Below, piece after piece: positions 43,936 through 52,203 of a stretch of DNA of 64,000 nt; within the stretch, counting starts at the first letter, position 1; each line of letters starts with the position of its first letter. The translations under genes were made by a program, and so were the position numbers. Under the pieces are notes generated by a model that was not told where the DNA came from, did no database searches, and saw only the letters and a list, made by a program, of their open reading frames with translations. Source of the DNA: Nitrospira sp. (lineage in GTDB: Bacteria; Nitrospirota; Nitrospiria; Nitrospirales; Nitrospiraceae); NCBI GenBank assembly GCA_015709715.1, contig CP054184.1, positions 186,001-250,000 of the forward strand, in the 5' to 3' direction.

Positions 43936-45288
43936 TTAGGCTTTCCGGGTTTGCGTAAGAAAAAGCTTGAAAAGGTAGAGCTGAGCAAGGACTGCAAAGT
44001 ACATTTTTAAAGAATTAATCCCAAAGTTTTCATTCAGAATTTCAAAGAGCATCAAGATAAGAAATGCATACCACACGACAGCAAGCACACTTATCTTCGA
44101 AGTGCTGAGATCGAGCATTGCCTGGTAACTTTCTTTGTAGAGAAACCCGATGAATCCGTAGGTAGTTAATACTCCCAAAAGTCCCGCTGCGGTATAGGGG
44201 CCACCCGGCCCAGAACTGCCCACGCTGTGAGACTGCGTCGGTTCTATACCGTACACATTCCTATCTATGTAAACGGTTACGGAGCTGTTCTTTGCCATCA
44301 ACTCCTGAATAAGAAAATTGTTCGTGAATGACAAGGGTCCAAAATAATGGGCAACCTCGGCCAATCGCGTGGTTCCTTGCGATCTCAAGAATACGTTCCT
44401 TAGAAGTTCTTCGGTGCCTTTAGTAAATCCTGACTCTCCTCCAAGCCTCTCAGTTCTGACCATGCCGCCTAAATGAATCACCGAACTGCTGGAGACCAAC
44501 AAGATAATCAGCCACCCCATCGAAAAATGCTTGCGCTTTTCCCTTGAAATAAATTGGTACCAAAACGGGACTATGGCAATAATTATTACGTACAGAATCC
44601 CTCCTCGCCATCCCATCAAAGCTTGCGTAATCGCCATCCCAAGTAGAAGAAATAGCCCTAGAATCGCATGCATTCTTCTTTTATCGGTAAGTGCCTGGGC
44701 TAAGTACCAGACGCAAAGTATGAGCACACCGTGATAAAGGAGGAATTGGAGCACGCCTGCATAACCAACAGATGGTTGAGTACCAGCCTCGCCAAGATGT
44801 AACCACTTCCGTGTAGCACCTGCAGCCACCTGCAATACTGTGAGACCAGCAAAGCTCAAGATGGATGTACGTTTCATCTGCAAAGACGTGCTTAAAATTC
44901 TGCGCAGTGGACTCTTAGCATGGCTAGAAATCATAGCTCCACACATAAACCCCAATTGCGCCGACAAAACTATCACTAAGACCTTAGTGAGGGTCGCATT
45001 ATCGATATGAATATATGGCACATATCCCGCTGCAATCAGCGGGATATTAAAGCCGAATCCTGAGAATGCCACTAGGGTGAAAGCTCCAACGGGAGCTAGA
45101 AGATCATGACGGGCTCGCCAGAGCGAGAAGGAGCTCACAACAAGATATGAAATGTAGGCAATGATTAGATTGTCGTTAGATCCTGCTTCGATAAGGACAA
45201 GGATGCTCATGAGGGCCCAGATGGCCCACAGCATGAGGGCAAATCGGGCTGTATTTAATCGACGGAGCAGGTATATAGAGGTAGACAT
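43936..45288 (-). CDS. Wzy-like polysaccharide polymerase / O-antigen ligase-type membrane protein
   Basis: The 450-residue protein has about eleven membrane segments, short loops and a larger periplasmic loop between about residues 265 and 350 (HLGGMVRTERLGGESGFTKG ... GSSGPGGPYTAAGLLGVLTTYG). This topology fits an oligosaccharide repeat-unit polymerase; such proteins share little sequence. ATG 45288 has no clear ribosome-binding site and lies only 22 bp from the end of an IS5 element, which probably replaced its native leader. Confidence 0.75.
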   Translation of the reverse strand: MSTSIYLLRRLNTARFALMLWAIWALMSILVLIEAGSNDNLIIAYISYLVVSSFSLWRARHDLLAPVGAFTLVAFSGFGFNIPLIAAGYVPYIHIDNATLTKVLVIVLSAQLGFMCGAMISSHAKSPLRRILSTSLQMKRTSILSFAGLTVLQVAAGATRKWLHLGEAGTQPSVGYAGVLQFLLYHGVLILCVWYLAQALTDKRRMHAILGLFLLLGMAITQALMGWRGGILYVIIIAIVPFWYQFISREKRKHFSMGWLIILLVSSSSVIHLGGMVRTERLGGESGFTKGTEELLRNVFLRSQGTTRLAEVAHYFGPLSFTNNFLIQELMAKNSSVTVYIDRNVYGIEPTQSHSVGSSGPGGPYTAAGLLGVLTTYGFIGFLYKESYQAMLDLSTSKISVLAVVWYAFLILMLFEILNENFGINSLKMYFAVLAQLYLFKLFLTQTRKA

Positions 45289-45306
45289 CTACTGCGTGCT
45301 TTAGCT

Positions 45307-45310
45307 CTAG
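45307..45310. repeat. IS target-site duplication CTAG (left)
   Basis: CTAG directly precedes the left inverted repeat and matches the copy at 46488-46491. Four-base YTAR-type targets such as CTAG are typical for IS5-group insertions. Confidence 0.9.
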
Positions 45311-45328
45311 GGAACGTCTGATTAATTC
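45311..45328 (+). repeat. Left terminal inverted repeat of the IS5 element
   Basis: The 18-bp end matches the reverse complement of 46470-46487 at 16 positions. Confidence 0.92.
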
Positions 45329-45460
45329 GCGTTTCCACGAAGCAATCTGTTTCTCGGTGGATCAAGACGGGCCATCAGCTGGGAACCCGCTGGTCCGAGA
45401 GCGCCTTTCTCGGATTCCTCCGCCGTCAGGCGGCCCGCGCCCCGTTCGCACCCCCGTCCG

Positions 45461-46417
45461 CTAGGCTGCCGCCAGCAAGTGCCGGCGTGCTACATACAGA
45501 TTCGCCAAGCCGCAACTGATAGACAACCAGTGCGCATTCTTCGCGAGCCCCCGGTACCGCACTTTGGCCCACCCGAAGATCCGCTTGATCACCAAGAACA
45601 CATGCTCGACTTTGGCACGAACCTTCGACTTCGTCCGATTGCGGGCCCGCTCCGTCTCGCTCAAGGGCCGATGGCGATGGGCTTTCGTCTGGACGAAGCT
45701 CTTGGCATGGGGAGCATGGTGCTGAATCATGTCGCGTTGCCCGCTATAGGCGGCATCGCCCCATACTCGTGTCTCCTGTCCATGCAGCAACTCCGGCAAC
45801 ACCTGGCTGTCATGGACATTCGCCGCCGTGGCCGCCACTGAGTGAACCAGCTTCGTCCGGCTGTCCACTCCAATATGCGCCTTCATGCCGAAATACCACT
45901 GGTTCCCCTTCTTGGTCTGATGCATCTCCGGATCTCGCTCTTTCTGGCGATTCTTCGTCGAACTGGGCGCATTGATGATCGTGGCATCCACGATCGTGCC
46001 CCGGCTGACCTTCAGCCCGTGGGCAGCCAGATACGCGCCGATCCGCGCAAAGAGCTGTGCGCCCAAGTGGTGGGCTTCCAGCAGATGCCGAAACTTACAG
46101 ATGGTGGTTTCATCCGGTACGGGCTCGCGGCCCAGATCAATCCCCACGAACTGCCGCATGGCGTGTGAGTCGTACAGCGCTTCCTCCACCGCCGGGTCCG
46201 ACAGGTTAAACCACTGTTGCAGACAATGGAGGCGCAACATGCGTTCGACACCCACGGGCGGACGCCCTGGGCCCTCGGCCTTGGGGTAGACCGGCTCGAT
46301 CGCCGCTACCAATTCCGCCCATGGAACAACCTGGTTCATCTCGTTGAGAAACTGCTCCCGGCGGGTGGGCTTGCGATACTGTTCAAACGAGACTTCGGCA
46401 AACGTCTGTTGCTGCAT
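45461..46417 (-). CDS. IS5-family transposase
   Basis: The 318-residue DDE transposase has an intact catalytic triad at Asp144 (GTIVDATIINAPSS), Asp221 (VWGDAAYSGQ) and Glu271 (KVRAKVEHVFLVIKRI). The N-terminal FLNEMNQVVPWAELV segment is typical of the IS5 group. ATG 46417 follows GGAGG by 8 nt. It is complete, so the element may still move. Confidence 0.95.
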   Translation of the reverse strand: MQQQTFAEVSFEQYRKPTRREQFLNEMNQVVPWAELVAAIEPVYPKAEGPGRPPVGVERMLRLHCLQQWFNLSDPAVEEALYDSHAMRQFVGIDLGREPVPDETTICKFRHLLEAHHLGAQLFARIGAYLAAHGLKVSRGTIVDATIINAPSSTKNRQKERDPEMHQTKKGNQWYFGMKAHIGVDSRTKLVHSVAATAANVHDSQVLPELLHGQETRVWGDAAYSGQRDMIQHHAPHAKSFVQTKAHRHRPLSETERARNRTKSKVRAKVEHVFLVIKRIFGWAKVRYRGLAKNAHWLSISCGLANLYVARRHLLAAA

Positions 46418-46469
46418 GGGGCACGCCTCCAGTTCAGTGCTGCGCTACCCTTAGCACATCATGCAAAGA

Positions 46470-46487
46470 GAATAAATCAGACCTTCC
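46470..46487 (-). repeat. Right terminal inverted repeat of the IS5 element
   Basis: This 18-bp end pairs with 45311-45328 and is followed by the CTAG duplication at 46488-46491. Confidence 0.92.
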
Positions 46488-46491
46488 CTAG
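46488..46491. repeat. IS target-site duplication CTAG (right)
   Basis: This is the right copy of the 4-bp duplication. The stop codon of the beta-helix gene is at 46493-46495, so that gene was not broken by the insertion. Confidence 0.9.
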
Positions 46492-46492
46492 C

Positions 46493-47818
46493 TTAACGCC
46501 CCCTCTGTGTGCTCTTGTTTCCGCTTAGAGAGATATTGTTGCAGTAAAAACTGTAGGTGGGAGCAACATTGCCTTGTACCACTACATGACCAGCATAGGC
46601 ATCGCAATTGCCCGTCATACCAATTCCTAGAGGATATGCACCCTCACTACGATTTTCGACGATTGCAGTATCATGCACTCTTGCAACGGATGCTGGATCT
46701 TTAGAATCAGGATCGTTCCATCGTTTCGAAAATACGGCAGGGAGAACCCGCACAGCAGCGGCGTGCACATCAGAAGAGTCATTCGTAATTTTGTTTTTTT
46801 CCACAGAAACATCCCGCGGCCCATATAGATAGATGGCTGCTCCCTTATCAATTGCTCCCGGCGGGTAATATAAAGTATTTTGCTCCACCAGAATATCTGT
46901 TGGGGCAGCATAGCTGTTCGCCTCTAGCGTCTCAAACCCGATATACAGAAGCGAAATCCCTTCATAAAAGCGACCGTCCTTTGGGCTTCTAACCCTCTCA
47001 TGTCTATTGTTTGCGATAGTGACGTGTTGCGAGTTAACCACAAAAATTCTGCCATCAACACTGCTCAAGTCGTTATCAAGGATTCGTATATTCTTTGAAA
47101 AATGAATACCGATCGGGTCATCACCAACGCCATAAACCTTATTAGCCAGAATCAAAGCTCCATCAAAGTGGCCCAAGCCAATTCCCTCGCTACCATCGTA
47201 ATCAGCCGCTGCAACAATTGTATTGTGGGCAATCGTGATATTTTTTCTAATGCAATTGGTAAACCCATTTTTGACCACATCGTTATCATTTCCTGACGAT
47301 GTAGCCGAATATCTAAAAGGGCCGAAATCGAAATGGTTATCCCCTATCAATGCGCCATCCGTGCGCCAAAGGAAAAACAATCGCCCTCCCTCTCCACCTA
47401 TAACCTTGAAGGAAATACCGGTGATTGTTCCGGAAAATGCTCGCTCAAGTTTTTGCCGACCACTCAGACCCACATTAATCAAATATGGTGATTCGTGAAC
47501 ATCAAATATAAGGGCGCCCTGTAGCTTATCACCTACTAGATGAGCCTTACCCCAGATATAGAGAGGGCCCCTTATGAGAAACTGCTTCCCTGTAGTGACC
47601 ACGCAGGATAAACCTTGGCTGGAGCATAGGCTGAGCGCCCGCTGAACGGGTGCCGTATCATCAGAAACACCATCCCCTACTGCTCCAAAATCCATGAGAT
47701 CCACTATGCCCACACCCTCTCCTTGCGCATTCTCGTGCAGACCACCACCATGAGTCGGATCGATACAAACAACTAGCGCCGCAAGTGCAAGGCAAGCATT
47801 AACTCCAAAGTTCTTCAT
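46493..47818 (-). CDS. Secreted right-handed beta-helix (pectate-lyase-like) protein
   Basis: The 441-residue protein has a signal peptide (ACLALAALVVCIDPTHG) and then a pectate-lyase-3/GH28-like start DLMDFGAVGDGVSDDTAPVQRAL, followed by parallel beta-helix repeats with regular N-rich turns (ITIAHNTIVAAADYDG, IRILDNDLSSVDGRIFVVN, DILVEQNTLYYPP, VSVEKNKITND). This fold is used for polysaccharide lyases, epimerases and hydrolases. A periplasmic or cell-surface role in modifying the polymer is likely (inference). Six or so Cys residues occur, including a pair near the C-terminus. It is AT-rich. Confidence 0.82.
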   Translation of the reverse strand: MKNFGVNACLALAALVVCIDPTHGGGLHENAQGEGVGIVDLMDFGAVGDGVSDDTAPVQRALSLCSSQGLSCVVTTGKQFLIRGPLYIWGKAHLVGDKLQGALIFDVHESPYLINVGLSGRQKLERAFSGTITGISFKVIGGEGGRLFFLWRTDGALIGDNHFDFGPFRYSATSSGNDNDVVKNGFTNCIRKNITIAHNTIVAAADYDGSEGIGLGHFDGALILANKVYGVGDDPIGIHFSKNIRILDNDLSSVDGRIFVVNSQHVTIANNRHERVRSPKDGRFYEGISLLYIGFETLEANSYAAPTDILVEQNTLYYPPGAIDKGAAIYLYGPRDVSVEKNKITNDSSDVHAAAVRVLPAVFSKRWNDPDSKDPASVARVHDTAIVENRSEGAYPLGIGMTGNCDAYAGHVVVQGNVAPTYSFYCNNISLSGNKSTQRGR

Positions 47819-47832
47819 ACACAAATCTCAGA

Positions 47833-49086
47833 TTATGTTTGCTTTGTGCGGGATATCTTGACGCAGACGAACACTGCCAGTGCAATGGTCCGAATGCCAT
47901 ATACAACTACACACGATACCGCGGCACCTTGGAGCCCTTGAGTGGCGATCAGGATTGGACTAATAGTCAGAGCAAGCAATGCACCTAATAAATCAAAAGC
48001 TAGAATGTGTCTCGTGTATTTGTAAGCATATAGATACCCATTCAAACCGTACCCGATTATCAAGAGCAGGTGCCCAATTGCCAGATAAGGTATTAACGAA
48101 ACGCTTTGCGCGTACGCTGGACCCAGCAAATATTGAACTAGTAGATCACTGCTAAGAATGCAGAAAATAACGAGCAGTGCTCCAACTGCAGAATTAAAGA
48201 GGACCCATCTATAAAGATAAAACTTCGTCTTGTCCGATTGTTCTGTAGCTACAGCTTGGAAATATAAGGGACGGATAGTTAGCTCAGTAAGGCTTTGTGC
48301 CATCAGGAAAGGGCGACTAATCAAACCATGAACCGCCGAATAAATTCCTGCCTCATACAGGCCAACAAGATTCGCTAGGATATAGCGGTCCGCTAACGCA
48401 CTTAACCAGCCCACTATTCCCTGTGGCATAAGCGGATGAGCGTAAGCCCAAAAATGTTTCTGAATGTCTTGAGCTTTCTCTGAACTGAATTCACTTCGTA
48501 AATACCTGGTTTGGGAACCCCGTTTCTTTAGAATAGCGAAGGTTGCAGCAGATCCCACAGCATACGCACCCAAAACAACTTCAGTTCGAGGTCCTAAAAA
48601 CGTAACTGCAAAAACAGCGCTGAGAGGTCTTATCCAGGCTTCTGAAATGTTCCAGATGGCGTATCGCCGCTGTTCCCTCTGCGCATTGAGGAATGCCATC
48701 TCTATGCTTCTTGCTGTATCTATCGTAAGCAAAAAGACAAGCATAAAGATCGCTAACTGTGAATCTCCTGCCATACTAGCGTAGAAAACACCGGCTAGGA
48801 GTACGACAGTGGCGGCAATCTTAAGGTGTCGTGTAACCAACCGCCTTACAAATAATGAGAAATGCTCTTCAAGCCCTTGAGATACAGCTTCCCCCCAGAA
48901 TAAGGAGGCACCTCTCCAGTAAGGCACACATGTTACCGATAGAATCAGGGTTGAGACTCCTGAATATAGGGCCACTTGACCGTACACATCAGGTGGAATA
49001 ACCTCTGTTTGCAAACGTACACCTACCAGGACACCAAGAGCAGCTACGAGTTGCCCCGCAGCTACCCAAACCCCATCACGCCACAC
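47833..49086 (-). CDS. Wzx-like polysaccharide flippase
   Basis: The 417-residue inner-membrane protein has about 12 membrane segments and the layout of the MOP/PST exporters: MWRDGVWVAAGQLVAALGVLVG at the N-terminus, PPDVYGQVALYSGVSTLI, LADRYILANLVGLYEAGIYSAVHGL in the middle. It would flip lipid-linked repeat units across the inner membrane. It starts with GTG 49086. It is the most upstream gene of the minus-strand glycan cluster, so the cluster promoter is expected within 49087-49300. Confidence 0.85.
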   Translation of the reverse strand: MWRDGVWVAAGQLVAALGVLVGVRLQTEVIPPDVYGQVALYSGVSTLILSVTCVPYWRGASLFWGEAVSQGLEEHFSLFVRRLVTRHLKIAATVVLLAGVFYASMAGDSQLAIFMLVFLLTIDTARSIEMAFLNAQREQRRYAIWNISEAWIRPLSAVFAVTFLGPRTEVVLGAYAVGSAATFAILKKRGSQTRYLRSEFSSEKAQDIQKHFWAYAHPLMPQGIVGWLSALADRYILANLVGLYEAGIYSAVHGLISRPFLMAQSLTELTIRPLYFQAVATEQSDKTKFYLYRWVLFNSAVGALLVIFCILSSDLLVQYLLGPAYAQSVSLIPYLAIGHLLLIIGYGLNGYLYAYKYTRHILAFDLLGALLALTISPILIATQGLQGAAVSCVVVYGIRTIALAVFVCVKISRTKQT

Positions 49087-49559
49087 GTTTTATCCATATG
49101 CTGTTTAAAAGCCAAACCAACTTTTATCTAGCTATTTGCGGACATCATTGATTGATACCTACGAACCACGCACTCACGCTGTATAAGTAGTCGCACGTTC
49201 GTGCTTCGAACCAATTGCGACTGCGGCTAAGGGCCCTATGACAAGGTTCTAATCCGTGTCACCAAGTGATAGTGATTCGAATCACTCATTGAATTGATTG
49301 CAACCGCATAGGATTTTCTTCCATACCATATTTCTTCCACCAGGTGTGAGGGCCAAATGGCGCGTGGAGCCTCCTGCCACCCGTTTTTGTCGCAGCCTGG
49401 AACATTGTTCACTTGCCGCCTACGTAGTTCCTGCTTTTCTTGGCGATACGTGGTATTTCGTCATTGACCTCGGCTGTAGACGAAGGTACTGTGCCTTCAC
49501 ACATTGGGAACCTCCACAGAGCCGAACGGACAGGGTCTCTGCATGATTGTTCAACCGAG
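49087..49559. other. 473-bp intergenic region between divergent wzx and the second heparinase gene
   Basis: I see no convincing coding sequence. The left half (49087-49300) is AT-rich like the island, while the right half returns to high GC. Promoters for the leftward glycan cluster and the rightward heparinase gene should lie here, but I cannot place -35/-10 pairs with confidence. No JUMPstart-like element was found. Confidence 0.35.
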
Positions 49560-51452
49560 ATGGCGCTCAGAGGTCACGCCTTGCGTGTGACGCTTTCGTT
49601 CAACCCCGACGGCTTGCCGCAGAGACTCGCGGCTCCCGCCAAGGCGCTGGCCGCCGGCCGTCCGGCCGATTGGTGGCATGGGGCACGGGAACGGGGCCTT
49701 TTCTCCCTCTTCCGCCTCCAACAACAACTGGGCAGCCGCTGGTTGAGCCGAGCCTTTACCCTACAAGACGTGTCAGCTTCCGCGTTCTGCCGCAGCCCCT
49801 ATCCGCTGCTGCCCTCGCTGCCTTGGCAGTTCACCATGGACCGGGCGTCGAGTGAGGCGCTCTTGAACGGGACGCTCTCCGTGTTTGGATGCCCCTGGCA
49901 ATGGACGGCTGATGGTTCCTGCTGGCATCAAGCTCCCGACACAGGGCAGACCTGGCCACGGCAGTTTTTCCATCACATTCCGGTTCACACAGGCAATCCC
50001 TACGGCGATGTGCGGGTGGCGTGGGAACCGTCGCGGCTGCAACACCTCGTGACGCTCGCGCTGATGGCCCAAAAGGCGGAGCCGACCGTCCGAACCCGCG
50101 CCGTCGATGCAATGGAGGGGCACCTGTTGTCCTGGGTTCAGGCCAACCCGCTGTTGATCGGTATCCATTACATCTCGCCGATGGAATGCGGGCTGCGCGT
50201 CTTGGCCGCCTGTTATGCGCTGGATCTGGTTCGCTCTTGGCTCCAGCGGCCACAGCCGGTGTGGACCGCCTTGCTCACATTGGTCGCGGGACATGCGGAA
50301 TTGATCCGCCGGCGTCTGTCGCTTCCATCGCCGCCTCCCCATGATACCCTCGCAGGCGCTGTGGCCTTGATCCATGCCGGCCTGCTGTTTCCCGAACTGG
50401 AGGGCGCGGAACGTTGGGTAGCCTTCGGCCGATACCTCTTGGAAGAGGAAACGCCTCGCCATATCAGTCACGATGGTGGAGGGCAGGAGCAGGGGTTTGG
50501 TTTTCTGCGCTTCAGCACGGACCTCTACGGACTGGTGCTCTCCCTGCTCGATCAGCGTCAACTGTCGGTGCCGGAACGCATCCGCCATGTGTTCGATCGC
50601 AGCCGGGCCTTCCTGAACGAGTTTTGCCCTGTCACCGACGATCGGTTACCACCTATCGGTGACGGAGAGCACGAAACCGCCCTCTCCCCTTATCTCTGTT
50701 TCCCGGCCCCCAGCACCGCGCGCGCGGCGGGTCTGACCACGTTTCACCTGTCCGGTTACTCGATCATTCGTGGGCGAGACCTGCAACGGGCCGTGTTCGA
50801 CCACGGGCCGCTCGGTATGCCGCCTCGATTCGCGCATGGTCACGCCGACGCGCTCTCCCTGCTCCTTCATGTGGGGCTTCAGGATGTGTTGATCGATCCC
50901 GGCACGTTCACCTACCACGGCGATGCCCAGTGGCGGGCCTATTTTCGCGGCACGCGGGCTCACAACACGGTGACGGTGGACGGCCTGGACCAAGCCGTGC
51001 CGGAGGGGCCGCTGGCGTGGTCGCAGCCGTTTGACACGCACCTCATTTATAAGGACGAAACGCCGGAGGGCACAATCACTGTGATTGCTCGGCACTACGG
51101 GTACCGGGACCGGTTAGGGGTGACGCATCTGCGCGGCGTGTCATACGATCCGGCGGGAGTGTGGATGATTTGGGACTGGCTCACGGGCGACGGGACGCAC
51201 CACCTTGAGTTGAATTGGCATGTGGGTTGCCGACCGGTGGCGGTCGAGGGAGGCTATCGGCTGGAGGGCTTGGATCACCCGCTTCTGATGACGATCGAAG
51301 GCGGGACGAGCCGGCTCTATGAAGGGTCGCTCCAGCCGATCGCGGGCTGGCGCTCAACCGGCTATGGCACGAAGGAAGCGATCACGACGATCTGCGTCGA
51401 GCGCCAGGGGCCGCTCCCCCATGAGTTCATGACCCGCATTCGGTTCCTGTAG
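49560..51452 (+). CDS. Heparinase II/III-family protein (second copy)
   Basis: The 630-residue protein has the toroid domain (WQFTMDRASSEALLNGTLSV, FGCPWQWTADGSCWHQ, ISPMECGLRVLAACYALDLV) and C-terminal heparinase II/III domain with RFAHGHADALSLLLHVGLQDVLIDPGTFTYHGD and RAHNTVTVDGLDQAV. The same HGHADAL/RAHNTV motifs occur in the gene at 37456-39132, but the two differ in length and base composition. ATG 49560 is chosen; an in-frame TTG at 49440 would add 40 unusual residues. No ribosome-binding site is clear. It probably degrades or trims an acidic polysaccharide. Confidence 0.82.
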   Translation: MALRGHALRVTLSFNPDGLPQRLAAPAKALAAGRPADWWHGARERGLFSLFRLQQQLGSRWLSRAFTLQDVSASAFCRSPYPLLPSLPWQFTMDRASSEALLNGTLSVFGCPWQWTADGSCWHQAPDTGQTWPRQFFHHIPVHTGNPYGDVRVAWEPSRLQHLVTLALMAQKAEPTVRTRAVDAMEGHLLSWVQANPLLIGIHYISPMECGLRVLAACYALDLVRSWLQRPQPVWTALLTLVAGHAELIRRRLSLPSPPPHDTLAGAVALIHAGLLFPELEGAERWVAFGRYLLEEETPRHISHDGGGQEQGFGFLRFSTDLYGLVLSLLDQRQLSVPERIRHVFDRSRAFLNEFCPVTDDRLPPIGDGEHETALSPYLCFPAPSTARAAGLTTFHLSGYSIIRGRDLQRAVFDHGPLGMPPRFAHGHADALSLLLHVGLQDVLIDPGTFTYHGDAQWRAYFRGTRAHNTVTVDGLDQAVPEGPLAWSQPFDTHLIYKDETPEGTITVIARHYGYRDRLGVTHLRGVSYDPAGVWMIWDWLTGDGTHHLELNWHVGCRPVAVEGGYRLEGLDHPLLMTIEGGTSRLYEGSLQPIAGWRSTGYGTKEAITTICVERQGPLPHEFMTRIRFL

Positions 51453-51468
51453 ACATCTGAACCCGACC

Positions 51469-51708
51469 CTATTCCGGCTCGACCAACTGCCAGCCCTGCT
51501 TTCTTACACAGCGTTCCGTCGCTTCGAGAATCAGCAACTGAATCCCCTGCTGCAATTTGGGGTCACGCAAGGCGTCGGCCTGGCACTTGTTATAGTCCTG
51601 AGCGAACATGTCTTTGGGCTTGGTGGGGTGAACCCACTGGGCGCCGCTGCAGCCGGCGAACCAGACGACGAACAGCACAGCGGAGACCAGGCGTGTGAGG
51701 ACGGTCAT
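51469..51708 (-). CDS. Small lipoprotein
   Basis: The 79-residue product has signal/lipobox VVWFAGCSG at the N-terminus and a mature part with a CQAD...ERCVRKQGW Cys pair, which may form a disulphide. ATG 51708 is preceded by AGGTTTCC-type purines only. It lies between the convergent heparinase gene and the signalling genes. Function unknown. Confidence 0.65.
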   Translation of the reverse strand: MTVLTRLVSAVLFVVWFAGCSGAQWVHPTKPKDMFAQDYNKCQADALRDPKLQQGIQLLILEATERCVRKQGWQLVEPE

Positions 51709-51840
51709 GGAAACCTCGTGGGTGTGCGTAGGGTGAACCGCCGAGTTGGCGCCCGAAGATAAACTGCCTGGACGAGGCTCGTCAAGCGGTGAGGCGGCGA
51801 GGGGCTATGACGAGGAGCGTCCTGGACGGCCTGCTCGAAG

Positions 51841-52203
51841 TCATTCGGGGAAGCCTGTATGGATGATGGCTTCCAGGGCGGTGGTCAGTCGATCGAGTTC
51901 TTGCTGCATGGTCCCATAGAGGACGGACATGTCGTTTGCGACGCCGCTTCGTGCGGAATGTTCCAGCTGCTTGGCCGCCTCCACCATGGGAGCCGCGCAA
52001 AATTCCATGGCCGATCCCTTGAGCCGATGGGCTTCTTTGGCCAATCGTGGGAGATCGTGGGCGTCGAGCGCTGCGCGAATGGACAGGATGTCCTGGCCGG
52101 TGCGCTCCAAGAACATGCCTGCCAGAGTCAGAAAGAGTTCTTTGTCGCCGTCAAGCCAGTTGAGAGCGGCGGGCAGGTCCAAGATCGCGGCATGCTCCGA
52201 CAT
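51841..52203 (-). CDS. Hpt-domain histidine phosphotransfer protein
   Basis: The 120-residue four-helix Hpt protein has the phosphorylated His in KEAHRLKGSAMEFCAAPM (about residue 58). It passes phosphate between receiver and kinase domains. Its ATG overlaps the stop of the REC-PP2C gene (TGATG), so the pair is translated together. It is the last gene of the PP2C/STAS group; its phosphate donor is not encoded beside it but the CheA at 61916-63829 is a possibility (inference). Confidence 0.88.
   Translation of the reverse strand: MSEHAAILDLPAALNWLDGDKELFLTLAGMFLERTGQDILSIRAALDAHDLPRLAKEAHRLKGSAMEFCAAPMVEAAKQLEHSARSGVANDMSVLYGTMQQELDRLTTALEAIIHTGFPE

Larger units (their letters stand above)
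45311..46487 (-). mobile_element. IS5-family insertion sequence, complete (1177 bp)
   Basis: The ends are imperfect 18-bp inverted repeats: GGAACGTCTGATTAATTC at the left and GGAAGGTCTGATTTATTC (minus strand) at the right, 16 of 18 matching. Both flanks carry CTAG, so boundaries and recent insertion are clear. It encodes one intact transposase. It lies 2 bp after the stop codon of the beta-helix gene and 22 bp before the polymerase start codon, transcribed in the same direction as both. Confidence 0.95.

Noticed and set aside
49440-49559. 40-residue N-terminal extension of the second heparinase
   Set aside because: It needs a TTG start with no ribosome-binding site and does not look like a signal peptide or toroid-domain sequence. 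The start at 49560 is also not certain.
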